NCBI GenBank assembly: GCA_016201105.1
Contig: JACQDN010000004.1
Span: 1-64,000, forward strand
Direction: 5' to 3'
Source of the DNA: Pseudomonadota bacterium
GTDB lineage: Bacteria; Pseudomonadota; Alphaproteobacteria; Micropepsales; Micropepsaceae
Length of the DNA: 64,000 nt
This document shows positions 16,666 through 25,965 of this stretch, one piece after another; position 1 is the first letter of the stretch; each line of letters starts with the position of its first letter. Made by a program: the position numbers and the translations under genes. The notes under the pieces are model-generated. The model was not told the origin of the DNA, made no database searches, and saw only the letters and a program-made list of their open reading frames with translations.

Positions 16666-17145
16666 CTACGACCGCTCGGTATGTTTGGCGAGCACCGCGT
16701 CGACGTCCGCGACGAATTGCGGAATGAAACCCGCCTTCTTGGCGCCGTTCCACCAGGCGGAGCCGCGCTTGGTCGTGAGCACATCGCTCAGAAGCGGACC
16801 TGCAGTCAACTCGAAGGTCCCTTTCGCGAAGACGCCGCGTTGCGTCCTATCCCAGATGTGAAAGCTCGCCCAGGCATGTTCCTGCAAAAACTGCTCCAGG
16901 CGCAATTGATCGGCGGCATCGAGCGCGCGTTCTCCGCTGAGGCCGGAAGTCATGAGCTCCGCAACATCGCGGTTTTGGACGATGGCCGAACGTATGACAG
17001 TCCATTGCTCCATGGTGGAATTGTGCTCATTGCGATAAAGCGCCGCCGTGTTTTGCCTCACCTGCAGGCCGACAAACACAAGAGAGACAATGACGCCGAC
17101 TGAACCGGCGATCTGCGCGATATAAGAAATTTGTTCGAGCGACAT
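16666..17145 (-). CDS. Hypothetical protein with N-terminal membrane helix
   Basis: ATG 17145 with GAGGT 8 bases upstream; 159 residues. One membrane helix (about residues 5-27: YIAQIAGSVGVIVSLVFVGL) is followed by QVRQNTAALYRNE and a soluble helical domain containing SGLSGERALDAADQLRLEQF. Proteins of this plan are common in alphaproteobacteria but have no known function. It is the intact relative of the truncated start at 14519. Confidence 0.7.
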   Translation of the reverse strand: MSLEQISYIAQIAGSVGVIVSLVFVGLQVRQNTAALYRNEHNSTMEQWTVIRSAIVQNRDVAELMTSGLSGERALDAADQLRLEQFLQEHAWASFHIWDRTQRGVFAKGTFELTAGPLLSDVLTTKRGSAWWNGAKKAGFIPQFVADVDAVLAKHTERS

Positions 17146-17199
17146 TGTTGCAGACCTCACCATTCTTGTTGTGGGTTCATCGAGAAAACTGTCCGCTTC

Positions 17200-19056
17200 T
17201 CACGCTCGTTCGAGAAATGCCGGCAGCTGCGTTTCCAGGAGCGACAAGCGCTGCTCCAAAACCGCGAGCCCCGCCAGTAGCCGGCCTTCTCGATTTTCGC
17301 GAGCCTGAACCGCGGCGAGCGTGCGCGCGATCGGAGCAGCGACAGCCGCTAACGCGTTTCTCTCATCGCGATTGCACGTTGTCCCGTCAGGCCTCGGTCC
17401 GACGAGCAGCCAGCCGATCGGTTCGTTCTTCAGGGTATCGACGAGCGGCAATGCGACCTTGAAGATGGAGTCCGCACTGCCCTCTTCGATGGTTTCAGCG
17501 GAACTTTGCGCCTCGAGCCAGGCGCGAACATCGAACTCATCCACTTGATGCTGCGCCGCGATTAAAAAATTGCTCCCGCCGCGAAGAAGGATGGCGGCCT
17601 TTGTCGCCCTGACGTCGCGCACGATGTCGCTCAACACCTTTTCGCAGAGCACGGCGGTATCGACTCGCGGCGAGAGTACGTCCAGCAACGCCGGAAGCTT
17701 CTCCTTCAGCCGATAGACGCCGCGCTGAAACCGCTTCTCGATCCATTGACGCACGCGCCCATGAATGGAAGTGACCAGAACGACCGCGAAGCCCGCGCTG
17801 ATGATTCCCGCCAGCGTTTCCTGCCCCTGCCCCATAATGGCGGGAAGCAAGGTTTCAAGGGCTTTCTCGGACGTCGCCCACAGTCCGGCCAGCATCACGG
17901 TCGCGGCCGTCAAGGCGGCGGAGCGGCTGATCAGGGATTCGGCGTCGTAGAGGCGATACCTGAGAAGAGAGACCCCGAATCCCGCTCCGATGATCGCATA
18001 GCCGAGCGCATGCACGAACGAGCCGCCGAGGTCGATCCATGGGCTGAAAGGCCCGGGTTTGAGGCCGTACTGAAACATTGCGAACGGTATGCGCAGCAGG
18101 AGCACTGTGACGCCAGTCGCAAGTCCAAACGCGACCCAGCGAAACTGCTGACGCTCGGTGCCGGGTGCGAGGCGGCGGTAGCGCAATGCCAGGATTGCGA
18201 CGACAGCGATGAAGCCCGGCGCCGTGAAGAGGCTGAACTGAGAGTAGTCGCCGGCAATGAGGGTTGCCGGAACCAATATCAGCGGCGCGATGATGAGACT
18301 GAAGCGTGTCCAGGAGGGCCAGTATCGGCCGTCTGGAAACGCACAACCCACCATCAGCAACAGGATGTAGGGGACGTCCGCGAGGATATTGTATGGATTG
18401 GCGGCACTGATTGCGGTCCAGAATTCAACAGTTGAACCTATAGTGATCAAGCAAAGGCTGAGGGAGAAAGTCGCCGCAACGATGTCGTGCGAGCGTCGCA
18501 GGAATAGAATTGCGGCCGGGAGCAGCAGCAGCAACGTCATCAAATCATAGCCGACGCGTCTGAGCAGAAACTGCCACTTGGGATCCAATCCCGATCCGCG
18601 ATACCAGGTCTCGACGTTTTTTGCGCGGTAGGTCAACACGCGGTCGTGCAGCGAACCGTCGGCAGAGCGCAAGCGAAGCACGGTCTTCTGACCTTCGCGG
18701 CCGCTCAACATATGAGCGAGTGTCGGAGCACTCGTCAGCCGTGTCACAGGGCGCTGATTCACCGCGACGATCTGCTCGCCGCCGCGAATGCCCGATGAGA
18801 GTGCCTCCCGCGAAAAGGGATTGCTGATCACCCAGGTCTTGGAGACGACGGGCGGAAAGATTCTCACGCCGAGTTCGTCCATCCGCTCGGTGAAGACCCA
18901 GATCGGCGATATTGAGTCCGAAGCATCGCGCGTATCGAACCAGGTGGTGCCGATCGCGGAAAACAGCGCGACCGCCAGCGCGGCGCACCAAACGACGCGG
19001 AACAGGATCAGCCAAATGCCCCGCAGGCGCGGCAAGACAGTCGGCAGGATTGACAT
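17200..19056 (-). CDS. Multi-pass membrane sensor with PDZ-like and GAF-like domains, no kinase
   Basis: A 618-residue membrane protein. It has an N-terminal helix at about 15-37, then a periplasmic PDZ-like domain (residues about 85-150, with SSGIRGGEQIVAVNQRPVT). Eight or so further membrane helices follow to about residue 430. A cytoplasmic GAF-like domain (about 465-600) contains VLSDIVRDVRATKAAILL and GWLLVGPRPDG. There is no HisKA/HATPase, GGDEF or other output domain, so it must signal through a partner or be a remnant of such a receptor. The start at 19056 has GAGGGG 6 bases upstream. A broken copy lies at 14600-15135. Confidence 0.7.
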   Translation of the reverse strand: MSILPTVLPRLRGIWLILFRVVWCAALAVALFSAIGTTWFDTRDASDSISPIWVFTERMDELGVRIFPPVVSKTWVISNPFSREALSSGIRGGEQIVAVNQRPVTRLTSAPTLAHMLSGREGQKTVLRLRSADGSLHDRVLTYRAKNVETWYRGSGLDPKWQFLLRRVGYDLMTLLLLLPAAILFLRRSHDIVAATFSLSLCLITIGSTVEFWTAISAANPYNILADVPYILLLMVGCAFPDGRYWPSWTRFSLIIAPLILVPATLIAGDYSQFSLFTAPGFIAVVAILALRYRRLAPGTERQQFRWVAFGLATGVTVLLLRIPFAMFQYGLKPGPFSPWIDLGGSFVHALGYAIIGAGFGVSLLRYRLYDAESLISRSAALTAATVMLAGLWATSEKALETLLPAIMGQGQETLAGIISAGFAVVLVTSIHGRVRQWIEKRFQRGVYRLKEKLPALLDVLSPRVDTAVLCEKVLSDIVRDVRATKAAILLRGGSNFLIAAQHQVDEFDVRAWLEAQSSAETIEEGSADSIFKVALPLVDTLKNEPIGWLLVGPRPDGTTCNRDERNALAAVAAPIARTLAAVQARENREGRLLAGLAVLEQRLSLLETQLPAFLERA

Positions 19057-19091
19057 AGAGCCCCTCTGTTAGGCGAACGAGATCCGCACTT

Positions 19092-19134
19092 CGCGACGCT
19101 GTCTGAATATCATGCCTTGCGGCAGCAACGGTAG
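19092..19134 (-). repeat. tRNA-Gly promoter repeat, copy 3
   Basis: 32 of 43 bases match copy 1 by hand alignment, including AAGG...TGATATTCAG. It lies 36 bases upstream of the sensor start (19056) in the same orientation, so it may serve as its promoter. Confidence 0.55.
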
Positions 19135-19188
19135 GGACCCGCCGACGAGTCGTGTCGTTCGAGCCGAGTCGCTCGAATTCCGCGCGGC

Positions 19189-19707
19189 TCAGAAGGCGCG
19201 TGACGGCAATTTCGGATTCAACACCTTGCGCGCGCTCTCGGCCCCCGTCACCGGCAGGCCGTTCGGGTTGAGCAAACCGATCTGAACGAGTACGCCTGCC
19301 TGGTCCCAGTAGATGTGTTCGTGCGAGACCTTGCCGTCCTTGAAGCCGACAATGACCGCGACAGCCATCTCAACCGGTTTGCCCGTCGGCGCCACGCCCG
19401 GCAGCAGCCAATCGATCGTTGTGGTGTGAGTGAAGCTGATGAAGATCTCCTCCACGACCTGATCCTCTCCCACCGTGCGCGACACGTTCGTCATCTTCAC
19501 GTCGGGCGGAAAAAATTTGCCGACCAGGTGATCGCGGTAGAAGGCATGCACGCTCGTGCGGCCGACGCCGCCTGCCATGGTGGGAACGTGGTTGAGGTGC
19601 GGCTCGGCGCTCATAGTGGTCATAGTCGTGTCGAGATCGCCTTCGAGTTCGGCACCGACGTGTTTTTCGAACAGCGCCACCATCTGCTTCTGCTTTTCCG
19701 ACAACAT
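19189..19707 (-). CDS. SnoaL/NTF2-like protein
   Basis: A 172-residue small alpha+beta-barrel protein. The segment MSAEPHLNHVPTMAGGVG, FYRDHLVGKFFPPDVKM and FTHTTTIDWLLPGVAPTGK resemble the SnoaL-like polyketide cyclase/ester cyclase group. No signal peptide; the substrate is unknown. It starts at ATG 19707, 10 bases after the stop of the upstream gene, which also encodes an NTF2-like fold, so the pair is an operon. Confidence 0.7.
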   Translation of the reverse strand: MLSEKQKQMVALFEKHVGAELEGDLDTTMTTMSAEPHLNHVPTMAGGVGRTSVHAFYRDHLVGKFFPPDVKMTNVSRTVGEDQVVEEIFISFTHTTTIDWLLPGVAPTGKPVEMAVAVIVGFKDGKVSHEHIYWDQAGVLVQIGLLNPNGLPVTGAESARKVLNPKLPSRAF

Positions 19708-19717
19708 GGGAATGCGC

Positions 19718-20221
19718 CTACTTGGCCAGATAGGGCAGCAGATCGGTGTGATGGCCGACCATTTTCCACTGACCGCCTTCCTTACGAAACATGTTGGTGG
19801 CTCTCAGCTTCACGTGCACCGTCTTGCCTTTGGCGTTGGTATTCGCGCCTTGTTCGTAGTCGCTCACGATCGCCACATCCTGTCCTACGATCAGATGCAT
19901 TTCGATCGGATTGACTTCGCCGCCAAGCTTCAGCTTCGCCTGGGCTTGCCAATTCTTGAGCACCGCGTTCCAGCCCACGTCGACGTCACCCGTGGGACCC
20001 ATGTACGTCACGTCATCGCCATGCGACCACACCGTATTCATGGGGACCGCATCGCCGGTGAACATCTTGTTGAGCGCGATATAGAACTGCGCATTCGCAG
20101 CTACGACCGCTGCGGTATCGCTTCCGGCAGCCAATGCCGGCATGCTCATCAGGCTCAACGCCATCGCCGTCATCAATGCCGCGCCACATACCGACGCCAG
20201 GCTCAGTCGCAATGTGTGCAT
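19718..20221 (-). CDS. Exported SnoaL/DUF4440-like protein
   Basis: ATG 20221 with a strong GGAGG 8 bases upstream; 167 residues. A signal peptide (cleavage probably after ALAA, about residue 32) is followed by an NTF2-like domain: NAQFYIALNKMFTGD, VWSHGDDVTYMGPTGD and WQAQAKLKLGGEV. This is the pattern of DUF4440/SnoaL_3 proteins. It is probably periplasmic, unlike its operon partner. The ligand is unknown. Confidence 0.72.
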   Translation of the reverse strand: MHTLRLSLASVCGAALMTAMALSLMSMPALAAGSDTAAVVAANAQFYIALNKMFTGDAVPMNTVWSHGDDVTYMGPTGDVDVGWNAVLKNWQAQAKLKLGGEVNPIEMHLIVGQDVAIVSDYEQGANTNAKGKTVHVKLRATNMFRKEGGQWKMVGHHTDLLPYLAK

Positions 20222-20428
20222 GTTGAATATCCTCCAGAAATCTCCCGCATGAAATGGCTCGCTGCCGTTCATTGCGGCATGATCGAATTTGTCCAGAAAA
20301 ACAGAGTCGGAAGCGTATCAGAAAGCCATGATGGACCCAATCGGACCGCCGCGGCGGCGACGGATTCGCGGCATTGGCCGGACTTGCAGGATCGATGGAA
20401 TGGCTGTGGCGTTTGGGTTGTTCTTCAT

Positions 20429-20455
20429 TTTCATCTCCCCGCAAGGGGAGGTGAA
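20429..20455. terminator. Hairpin, lone outer arm of repeat family B
   Basis: TTCATCTCCCC-GCAA-GGGGAGGTGAAA forms a near-perfect stem identical in sequence to the ends of family B. It lies between the SnoaL-like operon start and the end of the cyclase gene on the minus strand, where it could terminate the cyclase transcript. The T-run is poor. Confidence 0.5.
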
Positions 20456-20494
20456 AGTGAGAACGATTCTATCCGAATGCTTATTGCTTAAATA

Positions 20495-22381
20495 TCAGGA
20501 CTTTGCGGACACGCTGTTTGCTTCCGCCGCCAAGCGCTCTTCGGCGGCCGCAACCATCGCCTTAAAACGCGGATCGTCGCGGAGTGGATTGAGGTCTGGA
20601 TCGACCTTTGCGTGGTCCAACAGGCTCGAGGAGCAATTCGTGAAAACCGGCCTAAGCAGGTCAATCGCGGAGTCTGCGTCCTTCAAATAAGTCGCAGAGT
20701 CGCAAGCGAAGTTGTAGCGGGCGTTCCAATTGTCGGGATCGATCAACAGCGCGCGGCTTATCCACTCCTTTGAACGTTCGGCTTCGCCTAGAACGGCAAG
20801 CGCGGCGACTGTCCAACTAATGACTTGCGCATTGTTCTGATCGTGCGCGAGAACTTTTTCGGCTCTGGCGCGCGTGATCTCAGCCGAGCGCCGAGCGGCT
20901 TGGGAATTTCCCAGGGCGGTGTAACACGTCATCAACATGGCGAGCGAAGCTATGTCCGTCTCCACCAGAGCCGCCGCCTTTTCCCAATAGACAACGGCAT
21001 CCTCCAGCCGCTGCTGTTTGAAGCTTAAAAGGCCCGCTGACCTGTTCACCTCAAAGGAGTCTGGGTCGAGACGAAGGCCGGCTGCGATTTCGGCGGCCGC
21101 TTCATCGTGACGACCGTTTTCGGCAAATATTCTGGCCTTGGCAGCATGGGCCTCGGCCACATTGGCGTCTAGCGCCAGCGCGCGTTCCGCGGCCGCCAAG
21201 CCGTCGTCGTCTCCTTTACCATGGATAAAGCGCAGCACCGTCTGGCTGAGAGCCATGAGGGCCCAGGCGCGCGCATAGTTGGGATCGATTTGCGTGGCGC
21301 GATTGCTGATACGAATGGTGGCCTCCACGCGCCGGCCATCACCTTCGCCGCCGGTGATATAGTTCTGGCGCGCCATCAGATAAAGATTGTAGGCCTCGAC
21401 ACTGTCGGTGCCGCGCTGCTCGATTGCTTTCCTCTCTTCGGGCAAGAGTTTGATCTTCAGGGCCTTGACGATGGCCTCGGAGATTTCGTCCTGTAAGGCG
21501 AAAATGTCGCTCAGATCGCGGTCGTAACGTTCCGCCCAGACGTGATCGTTGCGCGCTCCATCGATCAACTGTGCGGTGATGCGCACCCGGCCGCCCGCCT
21601 TGCGCACGCTGCCTTCCAGCACGTGACTCACCTTCAGTTGCCGCGCGATCTGCAGCACGTCCACATTCTTTCCTTTGAAGGCGAACGCGCTGTTGCGCGC
21701 GATCACCGAGAGCGCGGAGACCTTGCTCAAATCCGTAATGATGTCTTCTGAAATGCCGTCGCTGAAATACTCCTGTTCCGCATCGCCGCTCATGTTGGCG
21801 AAGGGCAGGACGCAAATCGAAAGTCTGCGAACGTCTTCCGCTTTGCGATCTGCGGACTCGTCTTTGACAGCGGCGCGCACGAAAAACGCGTGCACCGGGC
21901 GCTCGTGGTTCTTGACCGAGTGCTCACCCACGTCCTCGAACATGCAGGGCGCCTTGCCTTCCACCTGATCGCGGACGACACGCGAGATCGCCAAGCCTCC
22001 GACCGGCGCGAGGGTCTGCAAGCGGGCGGCGACGTTGACACCTTCGCCGTAGATGTCGTCGCCCTCGACAATGACTTCGCCGAGATTGATGCCGATGCGA
22101 TAGCGGATGCGTTTTGCCTCGGCGAGGCCCGTCTCGACCTTTTCCGTCGCCTCCTGGATCGCCAGCGCGCAATTGACGGCGGCAATCACGCTTGGGAACT
22201 CGACGAGTGCCCCGTCCCCCATGAGCTTGAACAGGCGCCCGCCATGGATGGTGACATGAGGATCGAATATTTTTGTGCGGTTCGCCTTCAGCCTCTCCAA
22301 CGTGCCGGTTTCGTCGGCTTCCATCAGGCCGCTATAGCCGACCACGTCGGCAGACAGGATCGCGGTCAGTTTGCGCTGCAT
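20495..22381 (-). CDS. Class III adenylate/guanylate cyclase with TolB-like and TPR regions
   Basis: A 628-residue soluble protein. The N-terminal class III cyclase domain (about 1-170) has ILSADVVGYSGLMEADETG and KLMGDGALVEFPS; the IGINLGEVIVEGDDIYG strand follows. A middle domain (about 190-330, ICVLPFANMSGDAEQEYFSD) resembles the TolB/FlgO-like region found in this architecture, and TPR helices run to the C-terminus. It probably makes cAMP or cGMP; the nucleotide choice was not judged. Start ATG 22381 overlaps by one base (TGATG) the stop of an upstream paralogue, so translation was coupled. Confidence 0.85.
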   Translation of the reverse strand: MQRKLTAILSADVVGYSGLMEADETGTLERLKANRTKIFDPHVTIHGGRLFKLMGDGALVEFPSVIAAVNCALAIQEATEKVETGLAEAKRIRYRIGINLGEVIVEGDDIYGEGVNVAARLQTLAPVGGLAISRVVRDQVEGKAPCMFEDVGEHSVKNHERPVHAFFVRAAVKDESADRKAEDVRRLSICVLPFANMSGDAEQEYFSDGISEDIITDLSKVSALSVIARNSAFAFKGKNVDVLQIARQLKVSHVLEGSVRKAGGRVRITAQLIDGARNDHVWAERYDRDLSDIFALQDEISEAIVKALKIKLLPEERKAIEQRGTDSVEAYNLYLMARQNYITGGEGDGRRVEATIRISNRATQIDPNYARAWALMALSQTVLRFIHGKGDDDGLAAAERALALDANVAEAHAAKARIFAENGRHDEAAAEIAAGLRLDPDSFEVNRSAGLLSFKQQRLEDAVVYWEKAAALVETDIASLAMLMTCYTALGNSQAARRSAEITRARAEKVLAHDQNNAQVISWTVAALAVLGEAERSKEWISRALLIDPDNWNARYNFACDSATYLKDADSAIDLLRPVFTNCSSSLLDHAKVDPDLNPLRDDPRFKAMVAAAEERLAAEANSVSAKS

Positions 22382-24073
22382 CAGGATTGCCCGGCCAGTC
22401 GCGCTTCGGCGGCAGCGATCATGGCTTTGAAGCGCGGATGATCACGCACGGTGTCCAGATCGGTATCGGTCTTCGCCCAGTTGACGAGCGTGGTGGGAAT
22501 GTCGTCGAACAGGCTCTTCATCAAATCCAGCCCGCCTTCGATGTCGCCGAGATCGACGATCACCGCGCAGGCCAGATTGTAGCGCATGTTCTTGTTGTCG
22601 GGATCGAGCAGCAGCGCGCGATGGATCATGTCCTTGGCGCGCACTGCTTCGCCAAGCGTGGTGAGCGCTCCGATGGCAAAGCCCATGGCCGATCCGTTGT
22701 TGGGATCGTGCGCGACAATCTTCTCCGTGCGTTCGAGCGCGCGCTTGGCGGCGCGGATCGAGACGCAATGCCTCGTCCAATTCCGCAAGCGCTGCGTCGA
22801 ATTTCGCATCGAACGTCAGAACATCCGCCTTCGCGGCGTGGGCTTCGGCGAGGTTTCCGTCGAGCGCGAGCGCGCGCTCCGCGACCTCCAGGCCGCTTTC
22901 TCCATCCTCGCCGACATAGAAGCGCAGATTGACCTGGGTGACGGCGATGAGCGCCCAGGCGCGCGCATAGTTCGGATCGAGTTCGGTGGCACGCCGGCAC
23001 AACCGGATGATGGCATGGCTGCGCGCGGCATCGCCGAGATTGCCGCTCACGCTGTATTGCCGCGCCATCAAAAAGAGGTTGTAGGCGTCGAGATTGGTCG
23101 TGCCGCGATGCTCGATGGCCTTTTTCTCTTCCGGCAGCAGCTTCAGCCTGAGCGCCTTGACGATGGCTTCGGAGATTTCGTCCTGCAGCGCAAAGATGTC
23201 GTTGAGGTCACGGTCGTAGCGTTCGGCCCAGATATGGCCGTCGCTGGAGCCGTCGATCAGCTGGGCGGTGATGCGCACGCGTCCGCCCGCCTTGCGCACG
23301 CTGCCTTCAAGCACGTGGCTCACTTTCAACTGCCGGGCGACTTGCGGCAGGTCCACGTGCTTACCTTTGAAGGTGAAGGCGGTGTTGCGCGAGACGACGC
23401 GAAGTGCCGACACCTTGCTCAGGTCGGTGATGATGTCTTCGCTGATGCCGTCGGAAAAATACTCCTGCTCGGCGTCGCCGCTCATATTGGCGAAAGGCAG
23501 AACGCAGATCGACAGCTTGCGGACTTCGTCCATCTTTTGCACTTCGGGCTCGCCATGACGGGTCGCACGAACCGAAAACACGTGCACCGGCGCCTCGATG
23601 TTCTTGACGGTGTGTTCGCCCATGTCGTCGAACTCGCACGGCAGCTTTCCCTTGACGTTGTCGCGGACCGTCTTGGACACCGCGATCCCGCCGATGGGGG
23701 CGAGTGTCTGAAGTCGCGCCGCGACATTGACGCCTTCGCCGTAGATGTCGTCGCCGTCGATGATGATGTCGCCGAGATTGACACCGATGCGGTAGCGGAT
23801 GCGCTTGGTCTCGGACAGGTCTTGCTCGGCGTGTGCGGTGGCGTCCTGGATGGCCAAGGCGCATTGGACGGCGGCGACCACGCTAGGGAATTCCGCCAAC
23901 GCGCCGTCGCCCATGAGCTTGAAGACGCGTCCGTCATGGGCCGCGACGTGCGGATCGAAGATCTTGGTGCGATTGGCCTTCAATCGCTCCAGCGTACCGG
24001 TCTCGTCGGCTTCCATCAGACCGCTATAACCGACCACGTCGGCGGACAGGATCGCGGTCAGTTTGCGCTGCAT
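22381..24073 (-). pseudogene. Second class III cyclase/TPR gene, disrupted by an out-of-frame deletion
   Basis: From ATG 24073 about 438 codons match the paralogue at 20495-22381 through its cyclase, TolB-like and first TPR parts, up to LDEALRLDP. At about 22755 the reading frame changes. The continuation, from AAKRALERTEKIVAHDPNNG to ARLAGQS (stop 22381-22383), is in another frame. About 62 residues present in the paralogue are missing at the joint. The cyclase domain itself (KLMGDGALAEFPS) is intact, so a truncated protein with about 105 foreign residues could still be made. A sequencing or assembly error cannot be excluded. Confidence 0.65.
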
Positions 24074-24302
24074 CAGGAATCGGGCCGCCAAGGAATGGCC
24101 GACAACCTATCCAGTCGCGCAGGCGAGTATCAAGCAGAGCCTTGCTAGAATACGCCGATTTGCCAGAGCTTGCCCTGGCAAATCTCATGGCCGGAGACAT
24201 TTCGCCCGCTTCAGCAAGGGGCGGGCCTAGATGAACTGAACTGGTGCCTCCTCGCGCTTTCGGCCTACGATCATATGACGCGCAAATGGAGACTTCGATT
24301 TC

Positions 24303-25268
24303 GTGACCGGCTTTCGGCTTCTGTTCTCGATCGTATTACTTCTTGGTTCGAGTGCGGCGATCGCCGACGAAACGAACGACAATGCGAACCTGTGTGAACA
24401 CGCGGCTCAAGAGGTACGCATGGACGCTTGTACTTGGCTCATACAATCGCAAACGTCTGACGCGCAGCTTCGTGCGTTCGCGTTCGTCAGTCGCGGAATG
24501 ATTTACACCGAAGAAGGTCAATTGGCGCGTGCCATATCTGAATTCGATTCCGCGATCGCACTCGACCCAGCAAGTCCGTATGGTTTCTACAATCGCGGCA
24601 ACGTGTACTTAGCACTCCGCAATTCGGACAAAGCGTTTGCGGATTTCACTACCGCGATAGATCTCAACCCTCGGATGGACTATGCTTGGCACAATCGCGC
24701 GCTCGTTGAGGATGCCCGCGGTCGGCATGAGGCTGCAATCGAAGGAATGTCACGGGCAATCGAAATTGATCCGATACCCGGACATTATTTCAATCGTGGG
24801 CGCATTTACTTCCATGCTGGCCGGTTCGCCGATGCCATCGATGACTTCACCGCGGCGGCAACCCATTTGCCGGAATTTGTTGAGCCCTATGGCGAACGCT
24901 GTCGGGCTCGTGCAGCATGGAATAGAGATCTGGACGAGGCTCGTGACGATTGCGAGCGCGCCGTGAGCGCCGACGGAAAAAATGCTAGCTTCCGTATCTA
25001 TCGTGCGTTCCTGCGGCTGCGTTTGAAGGATGCAATCGGCGCGATCGCCGATGCGAGCGCGGCCATTGAGTATCCTACGGGACCTCAAAATCCTTTCTCC
25101 GGAAGGTTCGTCGACGATGTTGATACGGCCGATGCTCTGTATCTACGGAGCGTGGCGGAAAAAATGCTCGGTCGCACGGAGGCAGCCAAAGTTGATTTAG
25201 TGGCGGCCGTTGCACGAGTTCCCGTGATCGAGCGTAGATACGCACCCATGAACCTCGCACCGAATTGA
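24303..25268 (+). CDS. Exported TPR protein
   Basis: A 321-residue protein with a Sec signal peptide (about residues 1-21, LLFSIVLLLGSSAAIA) and a run of TPR units: ARAISEFDSAIALDPASPYG, FADFTTAIDLNPRMDYAW and EAAIEGMSRAIEIDPIPG. It is a periplasmic scaffold of unknown partners. Start GTG 24303 is chosen because the signal peptide begins there and no upstream in-frame ATG exists. It is ten bases upstream of, and possibly cotranscribed with, the next gene. Confidence 0.75.
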   Translation: MTGFRLLFSIVLLLGSSAAIADETNDNANLCEHAAQEVRMDACTWLIQSQTSDAQLRAFAFVSRGMIYTEEGQLARAISEFDSAIALDPASPYGFYNRGNVYLALRNSDKAFADFTTAIDLNPRMDYAWHNRALVEDARGRHEAAIEGMSRAIEIDPIPGHYFNRGRIYFHAGRFADAIDDFTAAATHLPEFVEPYGERCRARAAWNRDLDEARDDCERAVSADGKNASFRIYRAFLRLRLKDAIGAIADASAAIEYPTGPQNPFSGRFVDDVDTADALYLRSVAEKMLGRTEAAKVDLVAAVARVPVIERRYAPMNLAPN

Positions 25269-25277
25269 GGTACATCC

Positions 25278-25793
25278 ATGGCTCACAAAGCCGTATTCAA
25301 GAACGTCTGGATGCAAAACGACTTGAAGGTCCAGCAGGACGCCATCGCGGCGTGGAGCGCCGCCGGCGCCGTGTCCGGCGCCTTCGATCCGCAAAAGCGC
25401 GTCAAGGAACTGTGCGTCGTCGGCTACGAAGGCGACGAACTGGTCGCCATTTCAACCGCGCATCTGCGATACTTGCCGGCGGTGCGCGAAACGATGGCGC
25501 TGTTCCGCGTCTTTGTGGCGGCGGGGCACCGCCAGAAGGGGCTTGTCATTCCGCTGACTTATGCCACGCACGACGCGATGAGCGCCTACGCTGTCGCGCA
25601 TCCCAAACTGCGGATCGGCGGTACGGCCGGCATCGTCTCGGTGCACGGCACCATGGACAAGCCGGTGACGAATGCCGACATGGTCCTCGTCGGGTACACG
25701 CCGAACAACGATCCGCTTCTCGTGCGCTGGTTCGATCACTTCAAGCTGGATGAAGAGGCGGCGCGGGCGCGCAGTCCAAAGCGCACGCGCTAG
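25278..25793 (+). CDS. Single-copy member of a locally multiplied domain family (GNAT-like?)
   Basis: A 171-residue protein of unknown function. It begins MAHKAVFKNVWMQNDLKVQQ, has VFVAAGHRQKGLVIPLTYA in the middle, and ends with NNDPLLVRWFDHFKL. The middle segment resembles a degenerate GNAT motif A, but I cannot confirm the fold. The next gene holds two more copies of the same domain. No signal peptide or membrane segment. Confidence 0.75.
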   Translation: MAHKAVFKNVWMQNDLKVQQDAIAAWSAAGAVSGAFDPQKRVKELCVVGYEGDELVAISTAHLRYLPAVRETMALFRVFVAAGHRQKGLVIPLTYATHDAMSAYAVAHPKLRIGGTAGIVSVHGTMDKPVTNADMVLVGYTPNNDPLLVRWFDHFKLDEEAARARSPKRTR

Positions 25794-25965
25794 GACCGCC
25801 GCAACGGCCGTCTCGGCCATTCGCAGGGCGCGCGCCCGAGCCCCCGCAGCCAAGCCCGGCGCCTGCGGCCAAGAATGGCTAGGCGATTAGGCATTCCTGG
25901 GCTAAAGGCTTGCCCGCCACATCATCCTTTGCTTCCCTTTCTGGGCTCACGCGAGAAATACACCC

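Noticed and set aside
22586..24148. Long plus-strand open frame (520 codons) opposite the second cyclase
   Set aside because: Antisense to recognisable cyclase/TPR coding sequence and without own domain or ribosome site.
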